DNA of 37,294 nucleotides from Candidatus Uhrbacteria bacterium (GCA_016203535.1 JACQMO010000015.1:1-37294); one strand, 5' to 3'. Shown: positions 15,640 through 23,916, counted from the stretch's first letter. Numbers and translations: made by a program. The notes: generated by a model not told the origin, from the letters alone.

Positions 15640-16407
15640 TTATTCGCCGAGCCATGTTTTCGACGCCCACAGGAACGCGAGTCCGAGAAGGAAGAAGAAC
15701 ATCTCGACGAGGCGTTTCCCGAGCCGCTTCTCCTCCCGCATTTCCGAGAGGAGATTGGTGCAGGCGATGTAGATGAACCCTCCGGCCGCGAACGGGATGG
15801 TGTAGGTCGTGAGCGCGGCCACGCGCGTTTGCGCCACGAACACGGCGATGATCCCAATGATCGCGGCGAGAGCGGTGACAAAATTCAGAACAAGCGCTTT
15901 TTTGGTCGTGAATCCGGAATGGACGAGGATGCCGAAGTCGCTCAATTCTTGAGGGATTTCATGCAGGGCAACGGCGATGCTTGTCGCGATGCCGAGCGGG
16001 ATGCTCACGAGAAACGACGACGCGACGATCACCCCGTCCGTGAAATTATGGACGCCGTCGCCGATCAGGTTCAGCACGCCCGCGGATTTGATAGGCGGGC
16101 AATGCGTGTGGCCGTCCCCGTGCAGCCGATGGCCCGCATGGCAGTGGTACGCCCAGATGAAGGAGTCCAGGAGAAAGAACACGATGAGCCCCGCGAGCGC
16201 CATCGGGAAGGTTGGTCCGCCGGCGTCCAGCGATTCCGGCAGGAGGTGGAAAAACGCGCCGCCGAGCAGTCCGCCCGCCGCGAACGCGACCGTGGCCATG
16301 AGGAACTTCGAGAGCCGATCGCGGGAGAGGAGCAGGCCGGCGAGTCCGGTGAAGGAAATCGCGCTGATGACGATCCCGGCGAGAAGGGCGGCGATGAACG
16401 CGGTCAT
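15640..16407 (-). CDS. ZIP-family divalent metal transporter
   Basis: This 255-residue polytopic inner-membrane protein imports zinc or a related divalent metal in characterised relatives. A His-rich cytoplasmic loop (YHCHAGHRLHGDGHTHCPP) lies between helices 3 and 4. The ZIP signature segments follow: NLIGDGVHNFTDGVIVA with its metal-binding Asn/Asp/His, and ALHEIPQELSDF with HExxxE. About eight helices are visible. The start ATG at 16407 follows a TAGAAT box by 9 nt; the GTG 9 nt upstream abuts that box. The amidoligase gene ends 30 nt upstream. Confidence 0.9.
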   Translation of the reverse strand: MTAFIAALLAGIVISAISFTGLAGLLLSRDRLSKFLMATVAFAAGGLLGGAFFHLLPESLDAGGPTFPMALAGLIVFFLLDSFIWAYHCHAGHRLHGDGHTHCPPIKSAGVLNLIGDGVHNFTDGVIVASSFLVSIPLGIATSIAVALHEIPQELSDFGILVHSGFTTKKALVLNFVTALAAIIGIIAVFVAQTRVAALTTYTIPFAAGGFIYIACTNLLSEMREEKRLGKRLVEMFFFLLGLAFLWASKTWLGE

Positions 16408-16436
16408 ATCGGCCACATTCTACACGGGACGGCCGC

Positions 16437-17525
16437 TCACGCCAAGCGGTTGAGGCGGCGGACGAACGACGCCATGGAGGGCCGGAGTTCGATGGTCTCC
16501 GTTTCTCCGATGCGGAGCAGATGGCGTCGGATGGTTCGCCATTGCGATTTCGGAACGTCCGCAGCCGCGATGGTTTTTCGGAGCGACGACGGGGCAACCA
16601 CGCGCATGGTGAGCGAGGGTGGATTGAAGAGATATTGGACGCGGATGTCCACGGAGCTGCGTAATTTGTCTTCCGTCAGGAAGAGCCAGCGGTCGAACTG
16701 TTCCCGCAGCTCGGGAAACAGGAAGAGCAGGGATCGCTCGCGGGGGACGTACTGATACCGGATTTGCCGCCACCACCATCGCGGCGCGGACCGACGCGGA
16801 GGATAACCCCTCGTCGGAATCCCAAGCTGGTCGGCGAGCGCCGCCGACGTCTCGGCGGTCCGTTTTCCGGCGAGCACGGCGGCAGTGAACGCCATGAAAA
16901 GCCGGATGGCCCGTTCGACCTGGCGAAAAACCAAACTGCCGTTCGCCAACCGATATTCGACGGTTCCGTGTTTCCAAAACGATTGGAGATTAATCCCGCC
17001 GCGCCAGGAATAGGGGAGCGGGCCGTAGATCAGCGCGCGCCGCCGCGCCGCGCTTGACGTCGCGGCATGGAAGGCTTGTTTGATCGCGAGCGTCGTCGGC
17101 GGGGTATAGATGATCCGGTGCGGCGGCGTCTGCACGAGTCCGCGCAGGGCGTGTTCGGAGCGATAGGCCGCGTCGATGAATTTTCCCAAAACGGCTTCCC
17201 CCCACGGGGCGATCTCGACGTGGATATGCGTGGAACAAGACCAGTTGGCTTTCCCGCCCGCGGCGCGGATGCGTCGCAGCATGATTTCGATCTGTCGGAT
17301 GTCGTCCCATCCGAGCGGAGGGGAAACGATTTCACCCCCGAGGAGCGAATCCTCATCGTACGTGGGGACGGCCTGCCCGCGATCATCGTATAAGGAATCT
17401 TCCGTGTGGAATTCCCACCCGGGGAGGAGCTCGATATCGCCGCGCCGCGCGTTGATGAATTCGATCTCGATCCCGAATCGAAGATCCCGCCAATCTGACG
17501 GTCGGGCGACGGATCGGGGAGGCAT
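16437..17525 (-). CDS. putative amidoligase (Amidoligase_2-like, COOH-NH2 ligase fold)
   Basis: The 362-residue protein resembles the amidoligase branch of the glutamine-synthetase/ATP-grasp-like ligases. FGIEIEF near residue 17 supplies the opening metal-binding acidic residues. CSTHIHVEIAPWG near 98 matches the conserved G/S-x-H-x-H strand, and INLQSFWKHGTVEYRLANGS near 180 matches the N-x-x-x-x-x-TVE-x-R motif. The known logic is ATP-dependent amide-bond formation; the substrate is unknown. Members often sit with peptide-modification or phage genes, but here it stands alone upstream of a ZIP transporter. Arg/Trp-rich segments near 245-260 could bind nucleic acid or polyanions. It has a good -35/-10 promoter and a leader of about 17 nt. 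Confidence 0.75.
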   Translation of the reverse strand: MPPRSVARPSDWRDLRFGIEIEFINARRGDIELLPGWEFHTEDSLYDDRGQAVPTYDEDSLLGGEIVSPPLGWDDIRQIEIMLRRIRAAGGKANWSCSTHIHVEIAPWGEAVLGKFIDAAYRSEHALRGLVQTPPHRIIYTPPTTLAIKQAFHAATSSAARRRALIYGPLPYSWRGGINLQSFWKHGTVEYRLANGSLVFRQVERAIRLFMAFTAAVLAGKRTAETSAALADQLGIPTRGYPPRRSAPRWWWRQIRYQYVPRERSLLFLFPELREQFDRWLFLTEDKLRSSVDIRVQYLFNPPSLTMRVVAPSSLRKTIAAADVPKSQWRTIRRHLLRIGETETIELRPSMASFVRRLNRLA

Positions 17526-17547
17526 ACGGCGGGGTGAATTACGTCAC

Positions 17548-17576
17548 ACCATACCGACGAAAACGCTTCGGGTCAA
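17548..17576 (-). promoter_or_regulatory. promoter of the amidoligase gene
   Basis: TTGACC (17571-17576) and TATGGT (17548-17553) are separated by 17 nt on the minus strand, 22 nt upstream of the ATG. Confidence 0.7.
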
Positions 17577-17606
17577 TCCGGACGGGAGAAATTGGGCGAA
17601 AAACGG

Positions 17607-17612
17607 TATGAT
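17607..17612 (+). promoter_or_regulatory. -10 box, leaderless start of the P-type ATPase
   Basis: TATGAT is followed by six G and then the ATG at 17619. There is no clear -35. Confidence 0.55.
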
Positions 17613-17618
17613 GGGGGG

Positions 17619-20183
17619 ATGGAGACCTCGATAATCCGCGCTCCCTGGATGAAGGACGAACGCGATATTTTTGACGTGCTCGAGTCGTCACCGAACGGAC
17701 TGTCATCAACAGAAGCGACACGGCGCGCGGAAACGGGGCCGACGAACGTAATTTCCGCCGAATGTCCGCCGACCGCCTTCGCTATCCTCGCCCGTCAGTT
17801 CAAAAGCCCGCTCGTGCTGATTCTGATCGCCGCGTCCGCCGTCTCGCTCTATCTGGGAGAGGGGACGCAGACCGCCATCATTCTCCTGCTCGTGTTGGTC
17901 GGCGGGATCCTTGGGTTCGTCCAGGAACATCGCAGCGAGGCGGCGCTGCGTCGGCTCCGGAAAAAATTTTCCCGCAAGGCGACCGTCATCCGTGACGGGA
18001 AACCGAAGACCGTCCCCGCCGAGTCGCTCGTCCTCGGGGACATCGTGGAGCTCGCGTTCGGGTCCGTCGTTCCGGCCGACCTCCGGATTCTCCGCGCGGA
18101 AGATCTGGAGATGGACGAGTCGCTGCTCACCGGTGAATCCCTTCCGGTCCCGAAAGGAATCGCTCCCATTCCGCGGGAGTCCGCCCTGCCGCAAGATCTC
18201 GCCAACATGGCGTTCGCCGGTACGCATGTCGTTTCGGGAACCGGAACGGGGGTCGTGGTCGCGGTCGGAGCGGATACCGAAGCCGGGAAGATCGGCACGC
18301 TCCTGTCTGTCCGGACGGAAGAGACGGCGTTCCAGAAAGGGATCCGCCAGTTCGGAAATTTCCTGCTCATCTTGACCCTCGTGATCGCCGCGCTCCTGAC
18401 CGTCATCCTCGGGGTGATCCACGGAACATGGACGGACGCGCTGCTGTTTTCACTCGCGCTCGCCGTTGGGATTTCCCCGGAGCTGCTCCCCGTGATCGTG
18501 ACCGTGAATCTTTCCCGCGGCGCGGACGCCATGAGCCGGAAACTGGTGCTGGTGAAACGGTTGAGCGCGATCGAGGATTTGGGCAACGTCGACGTCTTTT
18601 GCACGGATAAGACCGGAACCCTGACCGTGGGGAAACTCCGCGTCCGCGGGTCCGTGGATTCCGACGGGGCGTCTTCCGACCGACCGCTTTCCTACGCGCT
18701 GCATTGCCTCCAGAACGGGCCGAACGGCCGGCCGGGGAATCCCATCGACGGAGCGATCAGCGACGCGCTCCGTATGCGGAACGTGGCGCCAGCCGTCGCG
18801 CGGGCGTCCGTCATCGACAGCATCCCGTTCGAGTTTGAACGCCGGCGGATGAGCTGCGTCATCGGCCACCACGGCTCCGCCGACCGGACCATGATCGTGA
18901 AGGGGGCCGTGTCCGAGGTGCTCGCCGCATGCACGACGCATTCCACGGCTCACGATTCCCGTTCGCTCACCTCGGAAGCTCGTGATCGGATCCGGCGGGA
19001 TGCCGAGCGATCCGAGGAAGAAGGACATCGGTTGGTCGCCGTCGCGACGCGCGCGATCGGGGTGAAAGAACGGTATGCCGCCTCGGACGAACGGGACTTG
19101 GAACTGGTTGGGTTCATCCGGTTGAGCGACGCGCCGAAACTCACCGCAAAGCCCGCGCTGGAATCCCTCGCCGCGCTGAACACGCGGGTGCTCGTGCTCA
19201 CCGGCGACACCGAACGGGCGACCCGGCATGTTGCTGAACAAATCGGGTTCGACATCCGGGGCATCATGACCGGGGACGAACTCGAACGGATGGATGATTC
19301 GGCGCTTGCCGCGGCCGTCACGCGCACGAATGTCTTCGCGCGCATCACGCCGGCGCACAAACTCCGGATCATCCAGGCGTTGAAACAGGCCGGACATCGC
19401 GTCGGGTTCATGGGCGACGGCGTGAACGATGCGCCCGCCCTCCGCGCGGCGGACGTCGGTATTTCCTTCGAGAGCGCCGCGGATGTGGCGAAAGAGGCGG
19501 CCAGCGTCATCCTGCTCAAGAAAAAGCTGTCCGTGTTGGCCGATGGCGTGCGGGAAGGCCGCCGCACGTTCGTGAACACGCGGACGTACGTCTACGCCAC
19601 GATGAGCTCGAATTTCGGGAACGTGATCTCCCTCGTCGGGGCGTCGCTCCTGCTCCCGTTCATCCCGCTCCTGCCGGCCCAGATCCTCCTTCTGAACCTG
19701 TTGAGCGACGCGCCGCTCTTGAGCATTTCCACGGATCGGGTGTCGGACGATGAACTGAAGCAGCCGAAAAAATGGGAGATCCCGCGCATCTCCCATTTCA
19801 TGTATTTCTTCGGCGCCATCTCAAGCGCGATCGACTATTCGGCGTTCTTGTTTCTGTTTTTCGTCGTCCACGCGGACGTCGCGGTGTTCCAAAGCGGGTG
19901 GTTCGTGGTGTCGCTCCTCACCGAGATCGTCGTGATTTTCCTTTTGCGTTCGCGTCGTCTCTCCGCGGCAGAAGCGCCGAGCGCCCCGTTGGTTGTTTCA
20001 TCCGTCGGGGTCGTCGCGCTGACGTTCGCACTCTTGTGGACCGGCGCGGGGAGATCGTTCGGTCTCGTCCCTTTGCCTCCGAACATCCTCCTCATGGTCG
20101 TCGCGTTTCTCGCCGGCTATATCGTTTTGGTCGAGCTCGGCAAGGCGATGTATTACCGCTTCCATCCGGAGCGGACTGCGTGA
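17619..20183 (+). CDS. mgtA: MgtA-type cation-transporting P-type ATPase
   Basis: This 854-residue membrane pump is driven by ATP. It has an N-terminal cation-ATPase domain, the actuator motif LTGES (170-174), the phosphorylated Asp330 in CTDKTGTLT, and a hinge MGDGVNDAP. About ten helices are expected. SPELLPVIV before the phosphorylation site, the SSNFGNV segment and the C-terminal FFGAISSAIDY...FQSGWFVVSLLTE region match the magnesium-importing MgtA/MgtB branch rather than Ca2+ pumps. So Mg2+ uptake is likely, although specificity is inferred. The ATG at 17619 follows a TATGAT box by 6 nt; an ATG 27 nt upstream would precede the promoter. No MgtA-type regulatory leader can exist if the mRNA is leaderless. 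Confidence 0.88.
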   Translation: METSIIRAPWMKDERDIFDVLESSPNGLSSTEATRRAETGPTNVISAECPPTAFAILARQFKSPLVLILIAASAVSLYLGEGTQTAIILLLVLVGGILGFVQEHRSEAALRRLRKKFSRKATVIRDGKPKTVPAESLVLGDIVELAFGSVVPADLRILRAEDLEMDESLLTGESLPVPKGIAPIPRESALPQDLANMAFAGTHVVSGTGTGVVVAVGADTEAGKIGTLLSVRTEETAFQKGIRQFGNFLLILTLVIAALLTVILGVIHGTWTDALLFSLALAVGISPELLPVIVTVNLSRGADAMSRKLVLVKRLSAIEDLGNVDVFCTDKTGTLTVGKLRVRGSVDSDGASSDRPLSYALHCLQNGPNGRPGNPIDGAISDALRMRNVAPAVARASVIDSIPFEFERRRMSCVIGHHGSADRTMIVKGAVSEVLAACTTHSTAHDSRSLTSEARDRIRRDAERSEEEGHRLVAVATRAIGVKERYAASDERDLELVGFIRLSDAPKLTAKPALESLAALNTRVLVLTGDTERATRHVAEQIGFDIRGIMTGDELERMDDSALAAAVTRTNVFARITPAHKLRIIQALKQAGHRVGFMGDGVNDAPALRAADVGISFESAADVAKEAASVILLKKKLSVLADGVREGRRTFVNTRTYVYATMSSNFGNVISLVGASLLLPFIPLLPAQILLLNLLSDAPLLSISTDRVSDDELKQPKKWEIPRISHFMYFFGAISSAIDYSAFLFLFFVVHADVAVFQSGWFVVSLLTEIVVIFLLRSRRLSAAEAPSAPLVVSSVGVVALTFALLWTGAGRSFGLVPLPPNILLMVVAFLAGYIVLVELGKAMYYRFHPERTA

Positions 20184-20245
20184 TCAGCGATGATCGGGCG
20201 GCGCCCTCAAATTCCTTCGAGGCGTTTCATTTCGTGCGACGTACA

Positions 20246-21037
20246 TCAACTGACGCTTGGGCATCTCAGCCAGAAGATCGAACCTCTATTTTCAACGCTT
20301 GAAAAACCGATTTTACAGCCATGAGATTCCGCTATCTGCTTGGCGATAAACAAACCGACGCCGCTCCCTTCATTTTTTCCGAGCGATGCGTTGGAAGCGC
20401 GAAAAAATTTGGTGAAGACGCCGTTCTGTTCTTTTTTCGGTATGCCGTACCCGGTGTCTTTTACACGCAGTGTCACCGTTTTTTTATTTTTTCGTAACGA
20501 GATGGACACTTCACCGCCCGGTTTATTGTAGGTGATTGCGTTGTCGATCATGGCCAAAAGCGCGAATTTGATCTCGTCAGGGTTTCCAAGTACCTTTGTC
20601 TTCCTTGTTGGCCTGCATGAAATGCGTATGTTTTTCTTCTTGGTTTTTTCCTTGGTGGTTTTCAGTATTTCTTTGACGAGTTCGAGGATTGGAAATTCGG
20701 TTTTGATGCTGGTCCCGGACTGCTCTATGTTCAATAAATAGGTCAGATCCCTTATGACGTCGGACAGGTTTTTGGTTTTTTCCCGAAGACCGTCCAGGGT
20801 TTCTTCGTCGGTGGTTGTAGGATTCGCATTTTCAAGCGTCCACGCAAGCGACGTGACCGGCGTCGCGAGCTGGTGCGTCAGCATGGAGATGAACTGTTTT
20901 TGATTGTGCCAATTTTCGTTTTCCTGTTGAAGCGCATTCAATTCGTCGATGTATGCTGAAATCAGTTGGATGAAGCTATCCCGTTCGTATTTTTTGACGA
21001 TTTCATTTAATGTCGTTTCTGACAACGGAGCCAGCAT
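20246..21037 (-). CDS. soluble histidine kinase without a sensor domain
   Basis: The 263 residues are all cytoplasmic, with no membrane helix. Residues 1-45 form a helical coiled segment (ISAYIDELNALQQEN). The HisKA H-box FISMLTHQLATP has the phospho-accepting His55. The ATPase domain has an N box (MIDNAITYN), G1 (VKDTGYGIP), F box (FTKFFRA) and G2 (GSGVGLFIAK), so it should be active. There is no built-in sensor. The gene overlaps by 35 nt the 3' end of the diiron-protein gene upstream, implying joint expression. No response regulator lies nearby. G+C is clearly lower than in the flanking genes, which hints at separate origin. Confidence 0.9.
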   Translation of the reverse strand: MLAPLSETTLNEIVKKYERDSFIQLISAYIDELNALQQENENWHNQKQFISMLTHQLATPVTSLAWTLENANPTTTDEETLDGLREKTKNLSDVIRDLTYLLNIEQSGTSIKTEFPILELVKEILKTTKEKTKKKNIRISCRPTRKTKVLGNPDEIKFALLAMIDNAITYNKPGGEVSISLRKNKKTVTLRVKDTGYGIPKKEQNGVFTKFFRASNASLGKNEGSGVGLFIAKQIAESHGCKIGFSSVENRGSIFWLRCPSVS

Positions 21038-21767
21038 ATAATCTTTTTTTGAGATACTGTCCGGTTCTGATTTTTTTCAACGCGTCGATGTTCGGTCCGA
21101 TGGCTGTTTTTTCGATCAGCGATCCGTGTTGAGGAGCGATGAGGTCCAATTGCAGTTTTTCGAAAACGCCCATCTGGTTTTTCAGAACGTCGCCCGGCGG
21201 CATGTATGTGGAATGAAAGCGTTCCATGGCTTTCGGATACGCATCTCCCGCATAGAGACTCCAATTTTCATAAAAACTGCCGAAAACATCCGACGAAAAG
21301 AGCACTTTATTGGCGGGATCGTACGTGACGAACGCGCCCGGCGCGTGCAGGTACGGAGTCGTAATGAACTGGAATGTGCGTCCGTTGAATTGCAGAGGCC
21401 CTTCTTCAACGAATCTGTACGGCGCTTCAAATCCATAGTAGCTCGTCAAAAACGATGCACGTTCGGTCGTGATCACCCGCAGATCCTTACTGTGGATAAT
21501 TTTTTCAAACACGGGAATGTTCGCGGCAAGATCCGGATCCTGATGGTGTGCGATGATGTACTTTATTTTACGGGGCTTAATAACCGACGTGGCTTTTTTT
21601 GCCACGATCGGAAAATGCGGGAGCGAACCCGGATCTATCAAGATGCCTTCATCTCCCACTTTAATCAGATACGGATGGCAATGGAAATTCGCCACCGGGT
21701 CATAAAATCCCAGCCAATACACATCCGGCGCGATTTCTATCGCCTTCGAGTAGTCGTATGTAGGCAT
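21003..21767 (-). CDS. metallo-beta-lactamase-fold diiron protein (flavodiiron/ODP-like)
   Basis: The 254-residue protein is a stand-alone lactamase-like domain of the flavodiiron/oxygen-binding diiron type, lacking the flavodoxin part. Metal ligands are visible: HHQDPD at 74-79, His141 in YLHAPGAF, Asp160 in FSSDVFGSF and His214 in APQHGS. The proximal Glu of flavodiiron enzymes is Gln here, as in several signalling-type members. Such domains bind O2 or NO and serve either as reductases or as sensors. The overlapping histidine kinase downstream lacks any sensor, so a sensor role is attractive (inference). The promoter is TGC-TATACT with a leader of about 17 nt and no Shine-Dalgarno site. Confidence 0.82.
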   Translation of the reverse strand: MPTYDYSKAIEIAPDVYWLGFYDPVANFHCHPYLIKVGDEGILIDPGSLPHFPIVAKKATSVIKPRKIKYIIAHHQDPDLAANIPVFEKIIHSKDLRVITTERASFLTSYYGFEAPYRFVEEGPLQFNGRTFQFITTPYLHAPGAFVTYDPANKVLFSSDVFGSFYENWSLYAGDAYPKAMERFHSTYMPPGDVLKNQMGVFEKLQLDLIAPQHGSLIEKTAIGPNIDALKKIRTGQYLKKRLYAGSVVRNDIK

Positions 21768-21791
21768 ATCTAATGTTGCACAATGGTTTCC

Positions 21792-21800
21792 AGTATAGCA
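21792..21800 (-). promoter_or_regulatory. extended -10 promoter of the diiron/kinase operon
   Basis: TGC-TATACT lies 24 nt before the ATG at 21767. Here the spacing predicts a short leader, not a leaderless mRNA. Confidence 0.65.
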
Positions 21801-21815
21801 GAGTTATGGGTCAAT

Positions 21816-21849
21816 AAAAAAAAGAGCCCGTTCCGATGGAAGCGAGCTT
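21816..21849 (-). terminator. intrinsic terminator of the 110-residue gene
   Basis: On the minus strand GCTCG-C-TTCC pairs with GGAA-CGGGC (one bulge, one wobble), and eight T follow. It lies about 10 nt after the stop at 21860. Confidence 0.7.
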
Positions 21850-21859
21850 GGAGTCTCCG

Positions 21860-22192
21860 TCAGCCGATGTCGTTTTCGGCCCGTGAGGCGGGCAGGTTGC
21901 GCGGGTTCGTGAAGGAGTCGCGCCGTGTGCGGAGCAGGACGCGGGTCCGCTCCATCGGGCGCATCCGGCGGGTGATCCGTTCGGTCAAAACGAGCATCCG
22001 GTAGATGACCGTGAGAACCACGGGGTACAGGAACGGGATGTGCTTGTTGAGATCGACGGTGCCCGTCAGGATTTCGTAGGAGTCCACGAGCGACACGATG
22101 ACGATCAGGAGCGGAATGAGCCGCCGGAGCGGAAAGGGCGAAGGTTCGCGTTCGGGCCACTCGGCCTCGGGTTCGTTTTTCGGTTCGGACAC
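21860..22192 (-). CDS. small two-helix membrane protein
   Basis: The protein has 110 residues. A GTG at 22192 with AAGGAGAT 6 nt upstream is the likely start; an upstream ATG at 22249 would add an Arg-rich stretch with no binding site. The N-terminus is acidic and Pro-rich (SEPKNEPEAEWPEREPSP). Two membrane helices follow (RLIPLLIVIVSLVDSYEIL and FLYPVVLTVIYRMLVL), and then a strongly basic tail full of Arg (ERITRRMRPMERTRVLLRTRR). The topology suggests a cytoplasmic basic tail that could bind nucleic acid or acidic lipids. Family not recognised. Confidence 0.65.
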   Translation of the reverse strand: MSEPKNEPEAEWPEREPSPFPLRRLIPLLIVIVSLVDSYEILTGTVDLNKHIPFLYPVVLTVIYRMLVLTERITRRMRPMERTRVLLRTRRDSFTNPRNLPASRAENDIG

Positions 22193-22269
22193 AGGTATCT
22201 CCTTTGGTCGGTGGGCCGGTAGCGTACGAGAAAAAAATCTCCGCGTCAAGATCGGTTCGAATCCGCGTG

Positions 22270-22278
22270 TGGTATACT
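22270..22278 (+). promoter_or_regulatory. extended -10 promoter, leaderless start
   Basis: TGG-TATACT is followed by 7 nt and the ATG at 22286. Confidence 0.65.
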
Positions 22279-22285
22279 GGTTCCC

Positions 22286-22408
22286 ATGATGGGATACTAC
22301 AGCATGATGGGCTTCGGGAGCGGGATCGGCGGGATCACCGTCATCCTGCTCTGGGTGCTGATGATCCTCGGGATCGTCGCGCTCTGGAAGTACGTCAGCA
22401 AAAAATAG
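22286..22408 (+). CDS. 40-residue Met-rich single-pass membrane peptide
   Basis: The peptide starts MMGYYSMMGFGSGIGG, with four Met, two Tyr and five Gly in the first 16 residues. One helix follows (ITVILLWVLMILGIVALW) and a KYVSKK end, so the N-terminus probably faces outward. Similar tiny proteins are common in reduced bacterial genomes. The Met clusters could bind Cu(I) or another soft metal, but this is speculation. A strong extended -10 box 7 nt upstream supports that it is real. It converges on a VIT1-type metal transporter gene with an 8-nt gap. Confidence 0.7.
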   Translation: MMGYYSMMGFGSGIGGITVILLWVLMILGIVALWKYVSKK

Positions 22409-22416
22409 GCCGTCGG

Positions 22417-22920
22417 TTAATTGATCAGCGCGCCGACGAACGTCCCGGCGGCAACGGCAAGCCCTCCGAGGAGGAGCATGCGAGCGCCGTTTTTCAGGAT
22501 ATCCGCGCCGAAGTACCTCGCGCTCAAGGCGCCGAGGAGGAACAGTGCGGCAAGCGAATTGCAGATCGAGAGGATGAACGCCTGTTGGACATCTGCAAGA
22601 AGGTAGGGCCCGAGGGGGATGAAACCCGCAAGAAAGTATGAGACCAGCATGATGCCGGCGCCCGTGAGCGGCAGCCGGAGCGACCGGCCGCGGCGGAAGA
22701 TGAATTCCTCCGCAGATGATTCGGCAAGCAGGCTGCCCACGCCCATCGAAAGCGCTTCGACGACGATGAGCACCATCCCGGTCAAAAAAATCGTCGGACG
22801 GTCGACGCCGGCGATCGCGACGCCGGACACGAGTCCAACGGTTGATACGAGACTGTCTTCAACGCCGAAAATGAAATTGCGGACGTACGCCGCGCGTTCC
22901 ATCTTGGATCGTGGAGGCAT
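22417..22920 (-). CDS. VIT1/CCC1-family Fe2+/Mn2+ transporter
   Basis: The 167-residue membrane protein has the family opening RNFIFGVEDSLVSTVGLVSGVA at about 14-35, with the Asp and Gly residues that line the ion path. The VEALSMGVGSLLAESSAEEF segment follows (Met/Glu-rich helix 2 and a short cytoplasmic metal-binding stretch). Three more helices complete the five-helix core. Known members export iron or manganese from the cytosol. It is shorter than plant VIT1 but close to bacterial mini-members. A TGA-TATACT box 6 nt before the ATG indicates a leaderless mRNA. Confidence 0.88.
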   Translation of the reverse strand: MPPRSKMERAAYVRNFIFGVEDSLVSTVGLVSGVAIAGVDRPTIFLTGMVLIVVEALSMGVGSLLAESSAEEFIFRRGRSLRLPLTGAGIMLVSYFLAGFIPLGPYLLADVQQAFILSICNSLAALFLLGALSARYFGADILKNGARMLLLGGLAVAAGTFVGALIN

Positions 22921-22926
22921 GACGGG

Positions 22927-22935
22927 AGTATATCA
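22927..22935 (-). promoter_or_regulatory. extended -10 promoter, leaderless start
   Basis: TGA-TATACT on the minus strand is followed by 6 nt and the ATG of the VIT1-type gene. It overlaps the end of the upstream lipoprotein gene. Confidence 0.7.
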
Positions 22936-23910
22936 CTTTTTCCACTCCTCCAGCGCGGGCCGCGCGCTTCCGTCCGCCCGACGCAGGCCCATGTTCGTGA
23001 ACGGTTCCGGCAACGGTTGGTCGTACAAAAAGCTCCAGATTTCGAGCTGCGGATCGAACCCGGCCGTGAGCTTCCGGAATCGCGAGACGAACCGTGTCTG
23101 CTCTTCTTCGCTGCTTTCCCAACCGGCAGGGGAGGCGGCAGCGGACCATCCCAGCTCCGTGAAGGCGATGGGCCGGTCCGTGCGCTTTCGGATCTCCTGG
23201 TAATAGTCGTCGGGGATGTCGTCCGGATCCTTGTAGATGATTCCGGGGTAACTCGTGAAGGCGATCAGATCGGCTTTGGGAAATTTTTCGAGGAGCGCCC
23301 AGTCGTTTTTCGTTTCATCGTTTTTTCCGCCGAACAACCCGCCGCGCAGTCCCTTCAGCCGCTCGAGTTGGAGAACGGGAAAGATCCGCGTCTCCGGGGA
23401 CGCGCGTTTGATGGCGTCAGCGGCCTCGTCAAACAGCGCTACGAACTGGTCGAACGCGTCCGGCGACCGTTCGGCGAGCATATTTACCTCGATGCCCAGA
23501 CCGAAGAACGGCGGGTGGTATTTTTTTGCAAAAGACTCGGCCTGCGCCACGTGGGTCTTGCGTGCGTGTGGAGTCAGCGGACGACGCAGGTTGCCCGTAT
23601 CCTGGTCGAACACCTGGGCGATGATGACGGGCGTATATTTTTTCGGTTTGGCGAGTTCCGCGACGACGACGGGCGCGCCCGTTGGCGCCGCGAGCTCGAT
23701 CCAATCGCCGGCCCAGGTCACGGCGGATCCCGCGTCCGAGGCGTCACGAAAAAACGTTTCAAAATCTTCCGGGGAAAAACTTTTCGGCGAGAGCGAAACG
23801 CCGCGGAGCGTCCCCGTCGGCTGTGTCGGGAATGCGCGCGAGGTTTGGCAGCCGGCGCCAAAGAGCAGGAGGGCGGCTGCGGCGAGGGCGACCCTCACGA
23901 ACGGGCGCAT
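22933..23910 (-). CDS. glycoside-hydrolase-like TIM-barrel lipoprotein
   Basis: The 325-residue exported protein has a lipoprotein signal peptide ending LLLFGAGC (Cys21). The mature domain looks like a clan GH-A barrel, distantly like GH53 arabinogalactanases. GLGIEVNML near residue 137 would offer the acid/base Glu on strand 4, and AFTELGWSA near 248 the nucleophile Glu on strand 7. FTSYPGII and WSFLYDQPLPEP fit strands 6 and 8. Substrate unknown; it may trim a surface or host glycan, or be non-enzymatic. A weak TATTGA box lies 6 nt before the ATG. Downstream on the same strand is the VIT1-type gene with its own promoter. Confidence 0.7.
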   Translation of the reverse strand: MRPFVRVALAAAALLLFGAGCQTSRAFPTQPTGTLRGVSLSPKSFSPEDFETFFRDASDAGSAVTWAGDWIELAAPTGAPVVVAELAKPKKYTPVIIAQVFDQDTGNLRRPLTPHARKTHVAQAESFAKKYHPPFFGLGIEVNMLAERSPDAFDQFVALFDEAADAIKRASPETRIFPVLQLERLKGLRGGLFGGKNDETKNDWALLEKFPKADLIAFTSYPGIIYKDPDDIPDDYYQEIRKRTDRPIAFTELGWSAAASPAGWESSEEEQTRFVSRFRKLTAGFDPQLEIWSFLYDQPLPEPFTNMGLRRADGSARPALEEWKK

Positions 23911-23916
23911 AGAATC

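Noticed and set aside
14755-16755. 666-codon plus-strand open frame opposite the lipoprotein, msrA and ZIP genes
   Set aside because: It spans three recognisable genes on the other strand and has no family motifs; a G+C-driven shadow.
17000-17619. Mg2+-sensing leader RNA before the MgtA-type ATPase
   Set aside because: The -10 box lies 6 nt from the ATG, so there is no room for a leader; the upstream DNA is another gene.
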